DNA of 64,000 nt from Jacaranda mimosifolia (GCA_018894105.1 CM032133.1:16258501-16322500), one strand, 5' to 3'; positions 47,516-59,431 are shown, counted from the first letter of the stretch. Notes: generated by a model not told the origin, from the sequence alone. Program-made: numbers and translations.

Positions 47516-48409
47516 GTAGTACTTGGATAGCAGATGTTTTCCAAGCATATGACGGGGGATGTGTCCATGTTTCTTAATCTTAATGATTGTTTTGTAAGAA
47601 ATGTTCTCTATGCAGACAACACAAAAGGAGGCATAATAGGTAAAGGTACCATTGGTAAGCAGACTAGTACTTCCATTGACAATGTATGGTTTGTTGAAGG
47701 CCTTAAGCATAGCTTGCTTAGTATCAGTCAATTGTGCGATGAAGGTTATGAGGTTAAATTCCATCATTCTCACTATGTTATCAAGCAAAATGAGAAACTG
47801 GTTTTTACTGCTACCAGGAATGGAAATGTTTATTGTATAACCCTTGATGATTTAACCTGTCAAAATCTGGAGTGTTTAGCTGTTTCATATGAAGAATGTT
47901 GGAAATGGCATAGAAGAATAGGCTACGTAAACATGGAACTTATATCTCATCTCACAAAGACAGATCTTGTCAAAGGAGTACCCAAGTTAAACTTCTCTAA
48001 AGATAGGACATGTGATGCACGCCAAAAGGGAAAGCAAATCCAAACATATTTCAAACCAAAGAATGAGGTCACAACTTCCAAGACACTGGAACTTCTACAC
48101 ATTAACATATTCTGACCCATGAAAACTAATTCCCTTGGAGGTAAAAGATATGTGTTTGTCATAGTAGATGATTATACTCATTTTACGTGGGTTCTATTCT
48201 TTACTTATAAAAACAATGCTCTAATTGCTTTCATTCCACTCACCAAAAGGCTTCAAAATGAAAAGGGTTATTTTATTAAGAAAATTCGAAGTGACCACGG
48301 AGCTGAGTTTGATGAAATAAACCTTACTTTGTTTTGTGAAGAAAATGGTTACACTTATAATTTTTCTGCTCCTAAGACTCCTCAACAAAATAGGGTAGTT
48401 GAAAGGTAA
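47516..48409 (+). pseudogene. Protease, gag-pre-integrase and integrase of copia B
   Basis: At 47526-47534 the protease active site reads D-S-R instead of D-S-G, and a two-base insertion directly after it moves to the frame with SKHMTGD. The gag-pre-integrase region is well preserved (FVEGLKHSLLSISQLCDEGY, WKWHRRIGYVNMELI). In integrase the first catalytic Asp is Asn (LLHINIF, codon 48104-48106), followed by a stop; the second Asp (RSDHGAEFD) and the Glu region (PQQNRVVER) are present. Confidence 0.88.
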
Positions 48410-50625
48410 ATTTGAATTTTGCAAGAGGCTACTAGAACCATGCTTAATGAATATGATCTTCCAAAATCCTTTTGGGGTGAAGCTGCGGCTTGATATGTTC
48501 AAATCATGTCTTCTTAAGACCTCTTTTGAGAAAAACCCCATATGAATTATGGCACAAAAAAGTTCTAAATATTTCTTATATTTGTATCTTTGGTTGCAAA
48601 TGTTACATTCTTAATAATGAAGATTATTTGACAAAGTTTGATTCCAAAGTTGATGAGGCTATTTTTGTTGGTTACTTTATGCATAGTAAAACTTATCGTG
48701 TTTTTAATAAGAGGAAAAGAACGGTTCAAGAATCCACGCATGTTACAAAACTAATCCATCTTATGCCAAGGAAATCTTGAGCAAAGAAGTTGTAGGATTT
48801 GAAGAACCATTCAAAATTTCGGACCCTGAATCATCAACATCAAATCAAGAGTAATCGGAATCATTTGAGCAAACAAATCCCACTGATGAACCTGATTCCA
48901 GTGAGTCAATAGAAAGGACTAAACAAAGAACTAGAAAGTTCAAACATGCTTCCAGTCACCCTACTGATAAAATCATTGGAGATCCTCAAGTTGGAATAAC
49001 TACAAGATCTAAAGCCAGGCAAGTTCCACATGATAAATCCAACTGTTCACTCATTTCCATGATTGAACCTAAAGATGTCAAAGAGGCACTAAAAGATCCA
49101 TTCTGGATTGAAGCAATGAAGGAAAAGATGGCTCAATTTGAAAAGAATAAAGTCTGGAAATTGGTAGAACGACCATCAGACCATCTCATTGGTACCAAGT
49201 AGGTGTTCAAAAATAAATTGGATAAAACCAGTAAGGTAACCAGAAACAAAGCCAGATTGGTAGCAAAAGGCTACAGTCAGCAAAAGGGCATTGACTACGA
49301 TGAAATATTTTCTCCAGTTGCAAAGTTAGAATCAATTAGAATGCTTCTTGCCTTTGAATCTCATAAAAAGTTTGTGCTCTATCAAATGGATGTAAAAAGT
49401 ATTTTTCTAAATAGATTCATTAAACAAGAAGTTTATGTAGAGCAACCACTCGATTTCAAAAATTAAAACTTTCCTCATCATGTTTTTAAACTGACAAAGG
49501 CTTTATATGGACTAAAACAAGCTCATAGGGCTTTGTATGATAGATTGAGTAATTTTTTCATAAATGATGGTTTTTCTATTGGAATCTTAGATACCACATT
49601 ATTCACTAAGCACCAAGAAAATAGTTCTCTTATTGTTCAAATTTATGTTGATGACATCATTTTCGGTGCTACTAATGATCTTCTTTGTCAAGAGTTTACC
49701 GAGAAAATGAAATAGGAATTTGAGATGAGCTTAATAGGAGAGCTCAACTTCTTCTTGGGACTTCAAGTAAAGCAAACTTAGAAAGGGACATTCATCTCAC
49801 AAGAAAAGTATATAATGGAACTTCTTAAGAAGTTTGGAATGAATGAATGTAACCCTGCAACCACTCCCATTAGTACAAATACCAGACTCGAATTTGATGA
49901 TGATGGTAAAAGTGTGGACGAGAAAGTCTACAAAGGTATTATTGGTAGTTTACTTTATTTAACTGCAAGCTATCCAGATATTATGTTCTCAATATACTTA
50001 TGTGCTAGATTATAGTCTAATCCAAAGGAATCCCATTTGAACGTTGTTAAAAGAAAATTGAGATATCTTAAGGGAACATCTAATTATAGCTTACGGTATC
50101 CACATTCTAAATATTTTAATCTCATAAGCTACTCTGATGTGGACTATGCTAGTTGTATGATAGACATGCAAAGTACTAGTGGTGGTTGTCAACTACTGGA
50201 AAATTGTATGGTTTCATGGTGCAATAAAAAGCAAAATGTAGTTGTATTATTTACAACCAAGGCAGAATACATGGCCTTGGGAAATTACTGCACCCAGGTA
50301 TTATGGATGAGGCGTATTATGCGTGACTTTGGTATAAATGTGTCTTGTGTGCCTATTTTCTGTGATAGTACCACTGGTATAAGTAATTCCAAAAATCCAG
50401 TATTACACTCACGCACTAAGCACATTGAAATTAATTAAACATCATTTCTTGCGTGATCATGTGCATAAGGGTGATATTTCTATCGAATTTGTTCTAACTG
50501 AGGAACAACCTGCGGATATTTGCAGAAAAGCACTGGAAGAAAGCAAGTTAATCAGAATTAGGGAGAAATTGGGAATTGTATCTAGAATTTCAATTTAAGT
50601 AGGAAATTAGCCTCCAAAAGTGGAT
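48410..50625 (+). pseudogene. Integrase C-terminus, reverse transcriptase and RNase H of copia B
   Basis: Continues with LWHKKVLNISYICIFGCKC and the copia connector (SKVDEAIFVGYFMHSKTYRV). RT shows LVAKGYSQQKGIDYDEIFSP near 49258, YQMDVKSIFLN, and an intact YVDD at 49644-49655. RNase H shows YSDVDYASCMIDMQSTSGGC and FTTKAEYMAL, then HSRTKHIEIN followed by a frame break. Single stops separate otherwise long frames (49466, 49715, 50015), so decay is moderate. Confidence 0.92.
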
Positions 50626-51027
50626 ATTGCTCTTAACTCTTAGGAATGTTCAACCCTTTCTAGTATGTTGCATAAGTTTAACCCTTTTGTGGATAAAGGG
50701 AGAGAAAAAGTATCATTTGCTGCATGTGTATTTCGTATGCATTCTGAACATTCTAAATTTGACTTGATTCTTTGATCCACATATTTAATCATTTGATCTA
50801 CATGCCTAACTAAATATGAGGATAATTCATCTCATCTGGTATCTTCGACTGGTAGTTTCTGCTTCTCTATTCTGGTTTTTGTTATATCTTGGCTTTTGGA
50901 TAAAATTCCTGCATCGAGATAGGGTAAGCATGAGGACCTACCAAGGCATACATATAGGGGGAGATCAGGTGATATCTTTCTACTTCCATGCATCAAATTT
51001 TATTGTCATCATCATAAAGAAGGAGAT
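50626..51027 (+). other. 3' untranslated spacer and polypurine tract of copia B
   Basis: About 400 bp without conserved coding. The purine tract aaagaaggagatt ends just before the 3' LTR (about 51016-51027), and another purine run, agggggagat, lies near 50956. No env-like reading frame. Confidence 0.7.
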
Positions 51028-52818
51028 TTTTAACCTTTTGATGATTTTGCATGAGTTCTAGAGATTTGATTATGACAATATTTGTTGTATGATTGATGTG
51101 AATTATTCCTGGAAATTTGCTAGAACTTGCCTTATGTTAACTGAAAATTATCTTTTGTTATTTGGAACTTATCTTCCCTTGTATTAATTTTGACATCATT
51201 TCTTTATATTTGATTTAGCACCTCACATCTATCATTTATGGAAGGAAAATCATGCAGATGATCTTTAATTTAAACATCTGATCATCATGGCTAGATTCAC
51301 TGAATGTAATATGTGGAATGATTGAATAATGGCTTCTTTCCTTTTTCTATTATCTTTTTCCAGATTGATAACTTTTTAATACTTTAATGAAAGAGCATTT
51401 TTTTGCATGGACATATTAAATTACCTTCAAATAATTTGTAGAGAATTTATAAATCTCATCTGGAATTTGCTTTCCATAAATATATGGATTTTGATATCTT
51501 TCATACTGGGAAAGTCTATTCATCTTGGCTCTAAATCTTGCATCTATAGCTTACTAAAATATATTTGTCTGATTTAGTTGCCATAATTATTTTAAACTAT
51601 TCTTTCCTTATTTATCTGCTGGAATATGTCAGAATGTGTTGGAATTAACTTTCCTTATATAATATGATCACTTAAGGATTCTAGCTTAAAATTCATATAT
51701 TCATTTAATAGAAAAGAAGTCCAACTTTGCTTCATCATTAGTTGTGTCCGCAATTATGCTTTAATCATGACTATAACGGCTCCTTGCCTTATAGGTTGTT
51801 TCCTTATTTGTATCTAACAGTCACTTCCCAAACTGGAACTTATAGTTCTTGGTAGTACATCTATATATTGAAAAATATGCAACATTCTACGGGTGGATCA
51901 CTTAGTCGGGAGAGAACTTTTGTAAGTGTCTTAAGGAGTTGTGTGATGCTCTCATACACTTTTTGTGCTTAATTGTTGCTAATTTCTTACTCTACGTATG
52001 TTTTTGAGGGACCTTATGGTGAAGAAGGTCAAGTGGAGCTTGCCTTCAATGGACCTTGGGAAGACGAGGACAAGGCAATTTGTATCTCAAAGGACCTAGT
52101 GGTGAAGAAGGACGAGAATCATATCTGCTCTTGAGGGACCTTGTGAAGAGAACAAATCGGTGCTTTGTTGCTCTAAAGACCTCTAGGTGAAGAAATCAGT
52201 ATGGTGGTACTATCTGGAGTCTTCTGCAGTGTTCTTGGTTTTGATCTGGAAGAAGATACTAGAGCTTGCCGTACGGAGTGGCAGCAACACGTGTATCAGT
52301 CCATAGAGGTTGTGCAAGTAAATCTAGCAGAAGTTCCCCCAATCCTATTCACAAGTAGCTGATTTCACAGTGTTCTGGAATCTGCCTTATCCCGTCTGGG
52401 ATTCCAGTGCAGCTTTTTGCGAAGAGTTGATTTTTCACCATACTATGGTGTTTCTGTTCCTTGATTTGCATTCTATGAAATTACTATTCTTAACCATAAA
52501 AATTCTTATATTCTTAATTAATTTGATAAGTTTAAAATTCTAAGTGAAAGATTAGATAGAGGATGTAGGTCTGCCGAGCCTCTATAAATACTAGTATCTA
52601 TTTATTTCTATTTTTACTGCTTTAGTTATCACTAGTCTAACTGGTATCTTAATTGATACTTACAAATTTCAATCATTAACTAAAACTGTCTAACTATTTT
52701 TCTGCAAAAGACTTAAACAGTTTTGAAAGGCTAAAAAGTATTTTGAGTGATAAACTTATGCTGCATTAAAATTCCTTTAGCCTAATTCACCCCCCTCTTT
52801 AGCATATAATTACTCACG
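51028..52818 (+). repeat. 3' LTR of copia B
   Basis: From ttttaaccttttgatgattt to ...aattactcacg, 1791 bp. It contains an extra 90-100 bp relative to the 5' LTR at about 52575-52670, including 'cctctataaatactagt'. It is followed immediately by the AGTTC duplication and the hAT coding sequence. Confidence 0.9.
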
Positions 52819-53967
52819 AGTTCCACCTAGTCGGTACATCAAGTGACAACATCTTATTTGTTTCCAAATTTTCAAGTTTTACACTTTGTTTGAACTTTTT
52901 GTACCTTGTCGTAGATGCTCTTATATATCTAAAAGCCCCTCTAATGCGAGTAATAGCCATGCCTTCATCCTTTCCCTTTAAACCATCCTACATAACAAGA
53001 TTAACGATATGTGCAATATATCGCACGTGCATATATTTACCACACAAAATCATACTATCTGATTGACCACTAAATTTCTCTTTTATGTCGCATTATTTAA
53101 TGAATCATTATCCACAGTAACTGTAAAGATCTTATTAATACCCCAATCATTCAAGGATGTAGCAACATCTTTACCCACATCCTCAATTTTATGACTAGAA
53201 ATAAGACAAAAATTCAAAATCTTCTTCACCAAATTCCAATCATCATTAATAAAATGCACAATAAGACACATATAATTAACTTTTTGAATTGAGATTCATG
53301 TGTCAGTGGCGATGCAAACCCCTTGTGCATGTACATCTTGAAAATATCTCTTGTTATAGTCCTTTGGGATGGAATAGAAAATTGAGGACATGCAACCGAC
53401 ATAAAATATCGAAACCCCTTTTTCTCAACTGTCATAAATGGCATCTCATCAAACAACAAACCAATGGCATAATGCATCTCTAATTTTTTCTTAATCAAAT
53501 CTCCATAACACCCCCCCTCTTTTGACCATTTTCAATTTGTTGATAATTCAAAATCTTTTGTCTAGTTGAAACTTCATGAGGTTTTTTCTAGCATGATTGA
53601 TAATGCCTATCAAGTCCTTTATTTCCATGTACAATAGGATCCTCCCTAATAAATGTTCCACAATATTTACATCTTTCCTTTTGACATTTATCATTTTCAT
53701 AAAAGAATTTAGTAAAGTGTTGCCACCATGGGGACCTAGATGCAATTTCTTTTTTAACTTTTTTCTTTGGAGGCAATTCTTCCTCAGTTAATTCTCATCA
53801 ACAAAAGTCTCATCTTCGGAGAGACCCTCTAAAATTCGAGTTATAAACTCATTATAATCATTCAAACCAAACTCCAAGTCATCTAACAAATCCAATTCCT
53901 CATCAATTGAATTAGCAAAACTCACATTCTTAGCCTTTCCTTTTGTTTTTGGGTTATTACTTTCCAT
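52819..53967 (-). pseudogene. hAT transposase N-terminal half with BED zinc finger
   Basis: Minus-strand start ATG at 53967 (MESNNPKTKGKAKNVS), an acidic stretch, a frameshift near 53785, then PPKKKVKKEI and the BED finger SPWWQHFTKFF...CKYCGTF...HYQSC. Further on, FDEMPFMTVEKKGFRYFMSV, CPQFSIPSQRTITRDIF and YIAHIVNLV-stop-DGLKGKDE, ending LSLDVPTRWNS at the copia B junction. This is the RICESLEEPER-like Ac/hAT class that binds element ends through the BED finger. Stops and shifts show it is dead. Confidence 0.88.
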
Positions 53968-54826
53968 TTCATTTTTTAAGGATCCTCTAATTCAGTAATT
54001 CGGTTAAGTCCTTGTAAATATAATTAAAAAAAATTAATTTTTCTATACTTGATACTTATCTTTATTATATATCAATTTAAAATATTAATAGAGAATAAAC
54101 ATAAAGAATAAGATAACAAATTGAAAGAATCAAATTCATTCATAAAAAGAGAGGAAAAATTAAAATAAAAGTAAACCATTTTTTTATTATAAACCCTCAT
54201 TTCAAATTTTCAATAAACCCTCCACCCAATAAACTAAAAAATTAAATAATTAAAAAACACATATATAATAGATAATAGTAGAGTGTATATACATGGAATA
54301 TATAAAAAATTTACAAGAAAAGTGAAAAACTAAAAAAAACATAAATTTTGTCAAGAAAATCATAAACTAAAATATTTTATTAAATAACAAATAATATTAA
54401 ATATTCTAGCTCATTAGTACCGAGGTGGGCAGATGGCAGTGGCGGGTGGATGGTAGTGGCAGGTGGACAGCGTGGCGGGACAAGTGGAGAGATAGGGGGA
54501 CGAGGAAGCAAAGCCAAAAATAGGGGGGATATGAATTGTGAATTGGGAGAAGGGGAATGCACATGGGGGTGTGTGTTTTAACACTTAAAACAGAAGCGGG
54601 AGTTTCTGCCTCTGTTTTAAGTTTTACACTTTATACTTTTTTCTCTTTTCTTTTTAATTATTTTATCAATTACCCGATACCCGACCTAGCCAAGATTCAT
54701 TACCCAAATCCCGGCTTGGATGTAGAGTATCAGTACCCAGTAAAATTCGATTGATTGGGTTTCAAAGCCTCACCCCCCATTGGATCGAGTCGGTACTCGA
54801 ATCCCGAACCCAAATGCCCATCCCTA

Positions 54827-54834
54827 GCAACAAA
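54827..54834. repeat. Right target-site duplication of the hAT element
   Basis: GCAACAAA, matching ACAACAAG at 40094-40101 at 6 of 8 positions. Confidence 0.6.
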
Positions 54835-55110
54835 GATAGCCAAGCTGAAAGAGGAGGCTGCAAGACTTACTTGGGAAATAGATTAGGACAATGAGGAGCT
54901 TGATAAAATATCGAAGGACTAGTATGTTAAGGAAGTTAAGACCGTGGAAAAAGTTGCTGGAGTCTCTAAAGGAAAGATCATCATATCCGCCGTAGAGGAA
55001 AAGGTAGAGTACAAGGAGTACAATGAGTTCTTTGCAGTGGTCGAAATGGAGGCCATTATGATCTATGAGTAGACCATCCAGACTAGGGTCGAATGCTTAG
55101 TGTTGCTAGG
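54835..55110 (+). pseudogene. Outermost repeat, right piece (coiled-coil-like)
   Basis: The plus-strand frame reads IAKLKEEAARLTWEID, stop, DNEELDKISKD, then YVKEVKTVEKVAGVSKGKII and YKEYNEFFAVVEMEA: charged heptad-like sequence as in the C-terminal part of plant gypsy-type transposon proteins. It follows the hAT directly and would continue 39035-40093. The family is inferred from context. Confidence 0.4.
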
Positions 55111-57845
55111 CGGTGTCCTCTGAATGATTTATTTTTATGGACCCTACTATTCCCATTAACATCTTTGTTAGTTGGTAGAACTCCAAAGACTAGCCCCTGA
55201 GGCTTAATGGAGGATCTAGCTGTCGCGACGCCACGATGGCCAAGTAAGAGTCATGTAGGACTTAGTCATTTTTTGTGGACGTCTTTGCTTTGATTTTCCT
55301 CATATATACATTATTTTTCTTTTTTTGATAGGCAAGTATAGGTTTGATGCCATTTTAGTTTTAATGCTTAGATATTGTTAGAGTTCACAAGTTTGCCATG
55401 GATGTTTGGACAATTTATGTGCTTCTATTTTATCTTATGGTGAGTTAGATATCCCACTTCTTTGTTTCTATGATTTGATGGTAGTAATTTATTACTCTTT
55501 TATTGTTCTTTTATTACTCTTTTTTCTTGAGTTGGCTTAATTGGTCCTTTATTTGGGCTTTTTAACTCATACGTCCGTAGGGTCTTAGTGGAGTATATCA
55601 CATAACTTTTTCCAATGTATTTATGTAAACATTATTGATCTTGTCATTTGCCAGTGATGATGACATTAAGCCAATTATTTGAATTTTCATTTGGTAAGTA
55701 AATTTTCAATATATATAAAAATAAACATTTATTGGATTTTATAATATATTAATCACATTAAGTGCTTATTAACCATATTTTGAAAGCTGGAGGTTTAGGA
55801 CTGAGACCTAATTCGAGCTAAAGTCCAAGTTGAGCCAAATTTTGTAGCATTAAGAAAAAGGCAACGATACGAGTGTCGCTGTATAAGTAGGTGTGAGGGT
55901 AGCAATAAGGTAGGCGGTCGATCTGGGGCACCTAGCGATTTCTTAGGTGTTTGGTGCTCTTTAGATTGTCCGAGCTGGGCAGTCGATGTCATTTATGATG
56001 TTAGGTCATCCGAACTTTTTTAGTGCTTTGAGGTTCTATTTACATTTGTAGGTACTTATCTTTTTAGCAGGCACAACTATTTATTATCCCAAGATGAACC
56101 ATCTGAGTGCTAGATAATGATGAAAATAGCATGATTTCGAGGGGGACTTAGAAAAATTTCTTGGGAATAAGATATGTGTTGGATGACATCAAGGATATTC
56201 ATCAAGAGTTCGCACTCTTTGAATGACTTAGAAAATTTCTTTTGAATATTTCATGCTTGGGAGATCCTTCACGGGCATTAGCAAGGATCATGATTTTATC
56301 AACCACTTTTGATTTCTTCCAAGAGAATTTTTTCATCATAGAACTGAATGTATCCTGTTGAGTCTCGGGTCTTAGAGGGTATTTTTTTATGTCCATAGGA
56401 GTAGGTTTTCTTTGAAGGGCCCATAGTCTTGTTGACTTTGCTTCATGTAAGGAACAATTTTGGGATCTTGAGGTAACTAAGTATGTGTTAGATGTACGTG
56501 CATGGACTTACGTGTCTCGATGAGGTTTAAGCATGTCTAGCTTTGCATTCTGCATGTAACTTAGATTTTTTTCATGAAGTTTTTGTCTCGATGATCTTTT
56601 AGGATTGTTGGTGGAGTTTTGGGTTCTCTGAAGTACTTAACAATTCTTCGAAGCTAGTGAGGTTGTCTATGTAGCTAAGATAAGTTCTTAAGATATAACT
56701 TGTTATCTTTTACTTTGGTTACTAGTAAGATGAGTGTCTTTGCGGCGGGCAATCGTTGTTAGGTTAAACTTATTTGTATTCCAGGGTTTATTTTTCCCTT
56801 GGTGGTATCCCCTTTTTCTAAGTCCATGAGCTCTTTCAAAGCCAAGTTATTTCCAGAACCACTTGGGGTCCCCCCGAAGGTGTTTCTTTAGGGACCCATT
56901 GGAATGTGTTGCTATATTGCATCATTTTGCATGACCTTAGGATGTACTATTACGAAGATGTTACTTTACGCACCAAAGGTTTTTCTACTAGGTGTATTTA
57001 TGATCTCATTTTCAAGAGTGTTGTTTTTTTGGGGGTCTTACAACAGTTGTGGTTTTTGCAAGCCCTCCTTATTTTTCTTTGGATGGTTAAGTATTGGCCA
57101 AACACATAATGTTTGCATATGTCAATATTGTCAGACTTCACGTCTTTGTTACGGGAATTTGAGTATTTTTTAGTTTTATTTATGTTAAATCATTTAAAAG
57201 ACTTATCCTTAATGATTTTTCTCACTTTTGTAATGTTGTCTATACGTTGCCATGTGTCTGCATTCTTTTATTTTTTTACAGTGGTTGCCTACTTGGGGTA
57301 GGCATGTGGGCGTTCATTGGGCACCGGATTGCTGGGCATCTAGGCATTCGATTGTCAAGTACCTGGGCACTAGATCTCTAAGCTTAATAAAAAGTTGGCT
57401 ACATTTGTTTGATGGATGCGGTCATTCGAGTGTCGACTAGTAGCTCACGTAGTTTGCCCCCTTATGTAACTTAGAAAAAATTGATTAGATAAAGCTTCGT
57501 GCTTCAGGAGGTATTTAGAATGTTTAGTGTGAGTTTATGTCTCTGCAAATAACTTAGAGAATTCCTTTGTTCAGGGCTACTTCGCATTTTTCTTTTGCAT
57601 ATGTAGTAGTACGGCTCATTCTTAGTTTTCTTCTTCTTTCAAGAGGCTAAGTGTTGGCCAAAAGCTTTTTTGTGCTCTTGATGTTATGAATATTTGCTCT
57701 TTTTTTTTTCTTAAGGAAGAAGTTTCTTCTATTCATTCACGTTAAACACTTAGTCAATTGAATGACTTTCAAGTGTTGATATGTTCTTGATATTTGATTA
57801 TCGAATGATGTGAACATGTGAGAGATGGGTTAAATCCTTTCTCTT
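55111..57845. other. 2.7 kb without recognised gene
   Basis: Mixed-composition DNA with several short frames on both strands but no domain motif. The block 55535-55605 matches 26840-26965. It may be UTR or LTR sequence of the gypsy relic at 59.9-60.9 kb or of the outer repeat. Confidence 0.35.
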
Positions 57846-57849
57846 CTAG

Positions 57850-58245
57850 CTTCATTATGAGCCCCTCTGGAGGGGTTTTATCACAAATACGGGATGCAGC
57901 GAATGAGTACAAATGTGAGCCTCCCTAAGGAGGTCTTGCCATAGTACCTTATCATTTGGATCAAATTTGATTGCGAGCATGAGGTCTTAATGCAGACATT
58001 AAGTATTATGATGATGTTTGGATACAAGCCTTATTTTTGGATGTTTTATTGGTGACGTTAAGTATTGCGACAACATTTAGGTATAAGCCTTATTTAGGAG
58101 GACTTATCATTAAAATTTGATGAGTTGGCCACATGCCCCTCGAGAGGTCCAATAGTAGATTTTGGTGTTGAGGCCACGTACCCCTTGAGGGGCTTTGCAA
58201 TAGGTTACAGAAGATGACCACATATCCCTGGGAAAGCCATATAAA
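57850..58245. repeat. Palindrome-bearing repeats (CCCCTC..GAGGGG)
   Basis: Short hairpins recur: gcccctctggaggggtt (about 57860), cctccctaaggaggtc (about 57921), gcccctcgagaggtcc (about 58135), accccttgaggggct (about 58180) and atccctgggaaag (about 58227). In between, 'ttaagtatt..ga..a..tttggatacaagccttattt' is duplicated at about 57998 and 58060. Non-coding. Confidence 0.6.
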
Positions 58246-58267
58246 TGGGTTTACATTTTTTTTTTGG

Positions 58268-58800
58268 AAAGAGTCACTTTGGGACTTCAGCAAAGATATT
58301 GTTTCATGGAAGGAGTCACTCAGGGTTTCTCATGGAGATGTTGCTTTGTGGGATCTATTTGGGGACTTCGCAGAGATGTCATTCCAATCGGAGGCAGATA
58401 CTTAGGGTTGTTCATGGAGATGTTGCTCTATAGAGAGAGATGCTTAGGGTCTCCTATGGAGAAGTCGCTCCATAGGGGAGAGCTGCTTAGGGTGTCTCAT
58501 GGATGTGTTGTTCTATGGAGGAAGACACTTAGGATCTCCCATGGAGATGTTGCTCTATAGAGGGAGACACTTATGGTCTCTTGTAAAGATGTTACTCTAT
58601 AGAAAGAGACACTTAGGGTCTCCCAAAGAGATGTTGCTCCATGGAGGGACCCTCTCAAGGTCTCCTAAAGAGGTGTTGTTCCATGGAGAGAGATGCTTAA
58701 GGTATCATGTAGAGATGTTACTCCATTGAGGGAGACACTTAGGGTGTCCCACGGAGATGTCGCTCCACAAAGAGAGCAACTTAGAGTTTTCTACGGAAGT
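58268..58800. repeat. 42-bp tandem array with palindromic core
   Basis: About 12-13 diverged units, clearest from 58509: gggagacacttagggtctcc then catggagatgttgctctataga, exactly 42 bp. Units carry near-palindromes 'tctcccatggagat', 'ctctatagag' and 'ctccatggag'. As 42 is divisible by three, one frame stays open and yields 14-residue repeats (RHLGSPMEMLLYRG), but no start, context or conservation suggests translation. Confidence 0.9.
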
Positions 58801-59012
58801 GGTGGTGTTTTCATCTTATTTTTGTTTGCGCATGCCTCCTTAGGTCTTATCGTGGAAAAGTAATTCCTGCAAGCAGTTGCTACGTAACAAAAAAGAGGCC
58901 ATTGTGTATAAGAACTTTATAATGCTTTATTGAAGAAGTAAAGAGCAAACAGTTGCCATCATTTTAGTGGGACAAGCTTTTTCTCATGATGAAAATAAAA
59001 TTTTTGCCTAAT

Positions 59013-59431
59013 GGGGTGTTTGTTTTCATTTCCAAGCCCCATTTTCAATTTCATGTGGGAATAGAAATTGGAAACAAACACTTTCTCACAATTTTTTTCA
59101 GAAAAAGTACACATTTTCTTCTCAAACTTTTTCTAAACCTACCATATCATCCTATTACACATCAATTAAATTCAAATTTGATTTGACATAAAATACCCAC
59201 TATCATTTTTAAATTAATAAAATATACTCATGTTTTAAAAAAATTAATCTTTTTAAACATAAAAAAATATAAATTAACTTACTTTTCAATCCTATAACTT
59301 ATTCTAATCATTACTTTCCAACATTTCATCCAAATACATTTCAATTTCTATTTTCATTTCATAACTAACTTTCTAACTTCTAGAAATTGCTGGAAATGAA
59401 AATGACCCTTGGAAATAAAACCAAATGGGTT
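59013..59431. mobile_element. MITE-like inverted-repeat element
   Basis: The left end tggggtgtttgttttcattt then ccaag resembles the right end read inward (acccatttggttttatttcc then aagg). The inside is AT-rich and non-coding with a further 'gaaattggaaacaaacac' near 59065. It resembles common plant hAT/PIF MITEs, but the repeats are imperfect and no target duplication was found. Confidence 0.45.

Larger units (their letters stand above)
44041..52818 (+). mobile_element. Ty1/copia retrotransposon B (SIRE/Maximus-like), complete but defective
   Basis: 8.78 kb with direct LTRs, a divergent primer-binding site, gag-pol in copia order and a polypurine tract. Exact 5-bp target duplications AGTTC lie at 44036-44040 and 52819-52823. 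It is inserted in the hAT transposase coding region between LDVPTRWNS and the continuation LTLDVALSL. The gag start (RPPLFDGSNYATW, LQVTHEGTSQV) and the ~1.7-kb LTRs point to the SIRE/Maximus lineage. No env-like frame is visible between RNase H and the 3' LTR. All coding regions have stops. Confidence 0.93.
40102..54826 (-). mobile_element. hAT DNA transposon carrying two nested LTR insertions
   Basis: Ends are TAGGGTGGGAACCGGGCC on the left and, reading inward from the right, TAGGGATGGGCATTTGGG; both subterminal regions are rich in 'cgggtaccc'-type words, as in plant hATs. The 14.7 kb includes a solo LTR (2.2 kb) and copia B (8.8 kb); without them and their duplications the element would be about 3.7 kb, normal for an autonomous hAT. 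One transposase gene runs on the minus strand from 53967 to about 40830. Flanking 8-bp duplications are imperfect, and the gene has its own stops, so the element is old and inactive. Confidence 0.85.

Noticed and set aside
50816..51061. Env-like frame between RNase H and 3' LTR of copia B
   Set aside because: Hydrophobic 81-codon frame overlaps the LTR start and has no recognisable envelope features.
58264..58729. Repeat protein encoded by the 42-bp array
   Set aside because: The frame is open only because 42 is a multiple of three; no start context, neighbours or known repeat family.
58268..58800. CRISPR-like regular repeats
   Set aside because: Units are contiguous 42-bp tandem copies without unique spacers, in a plant nuclear context.
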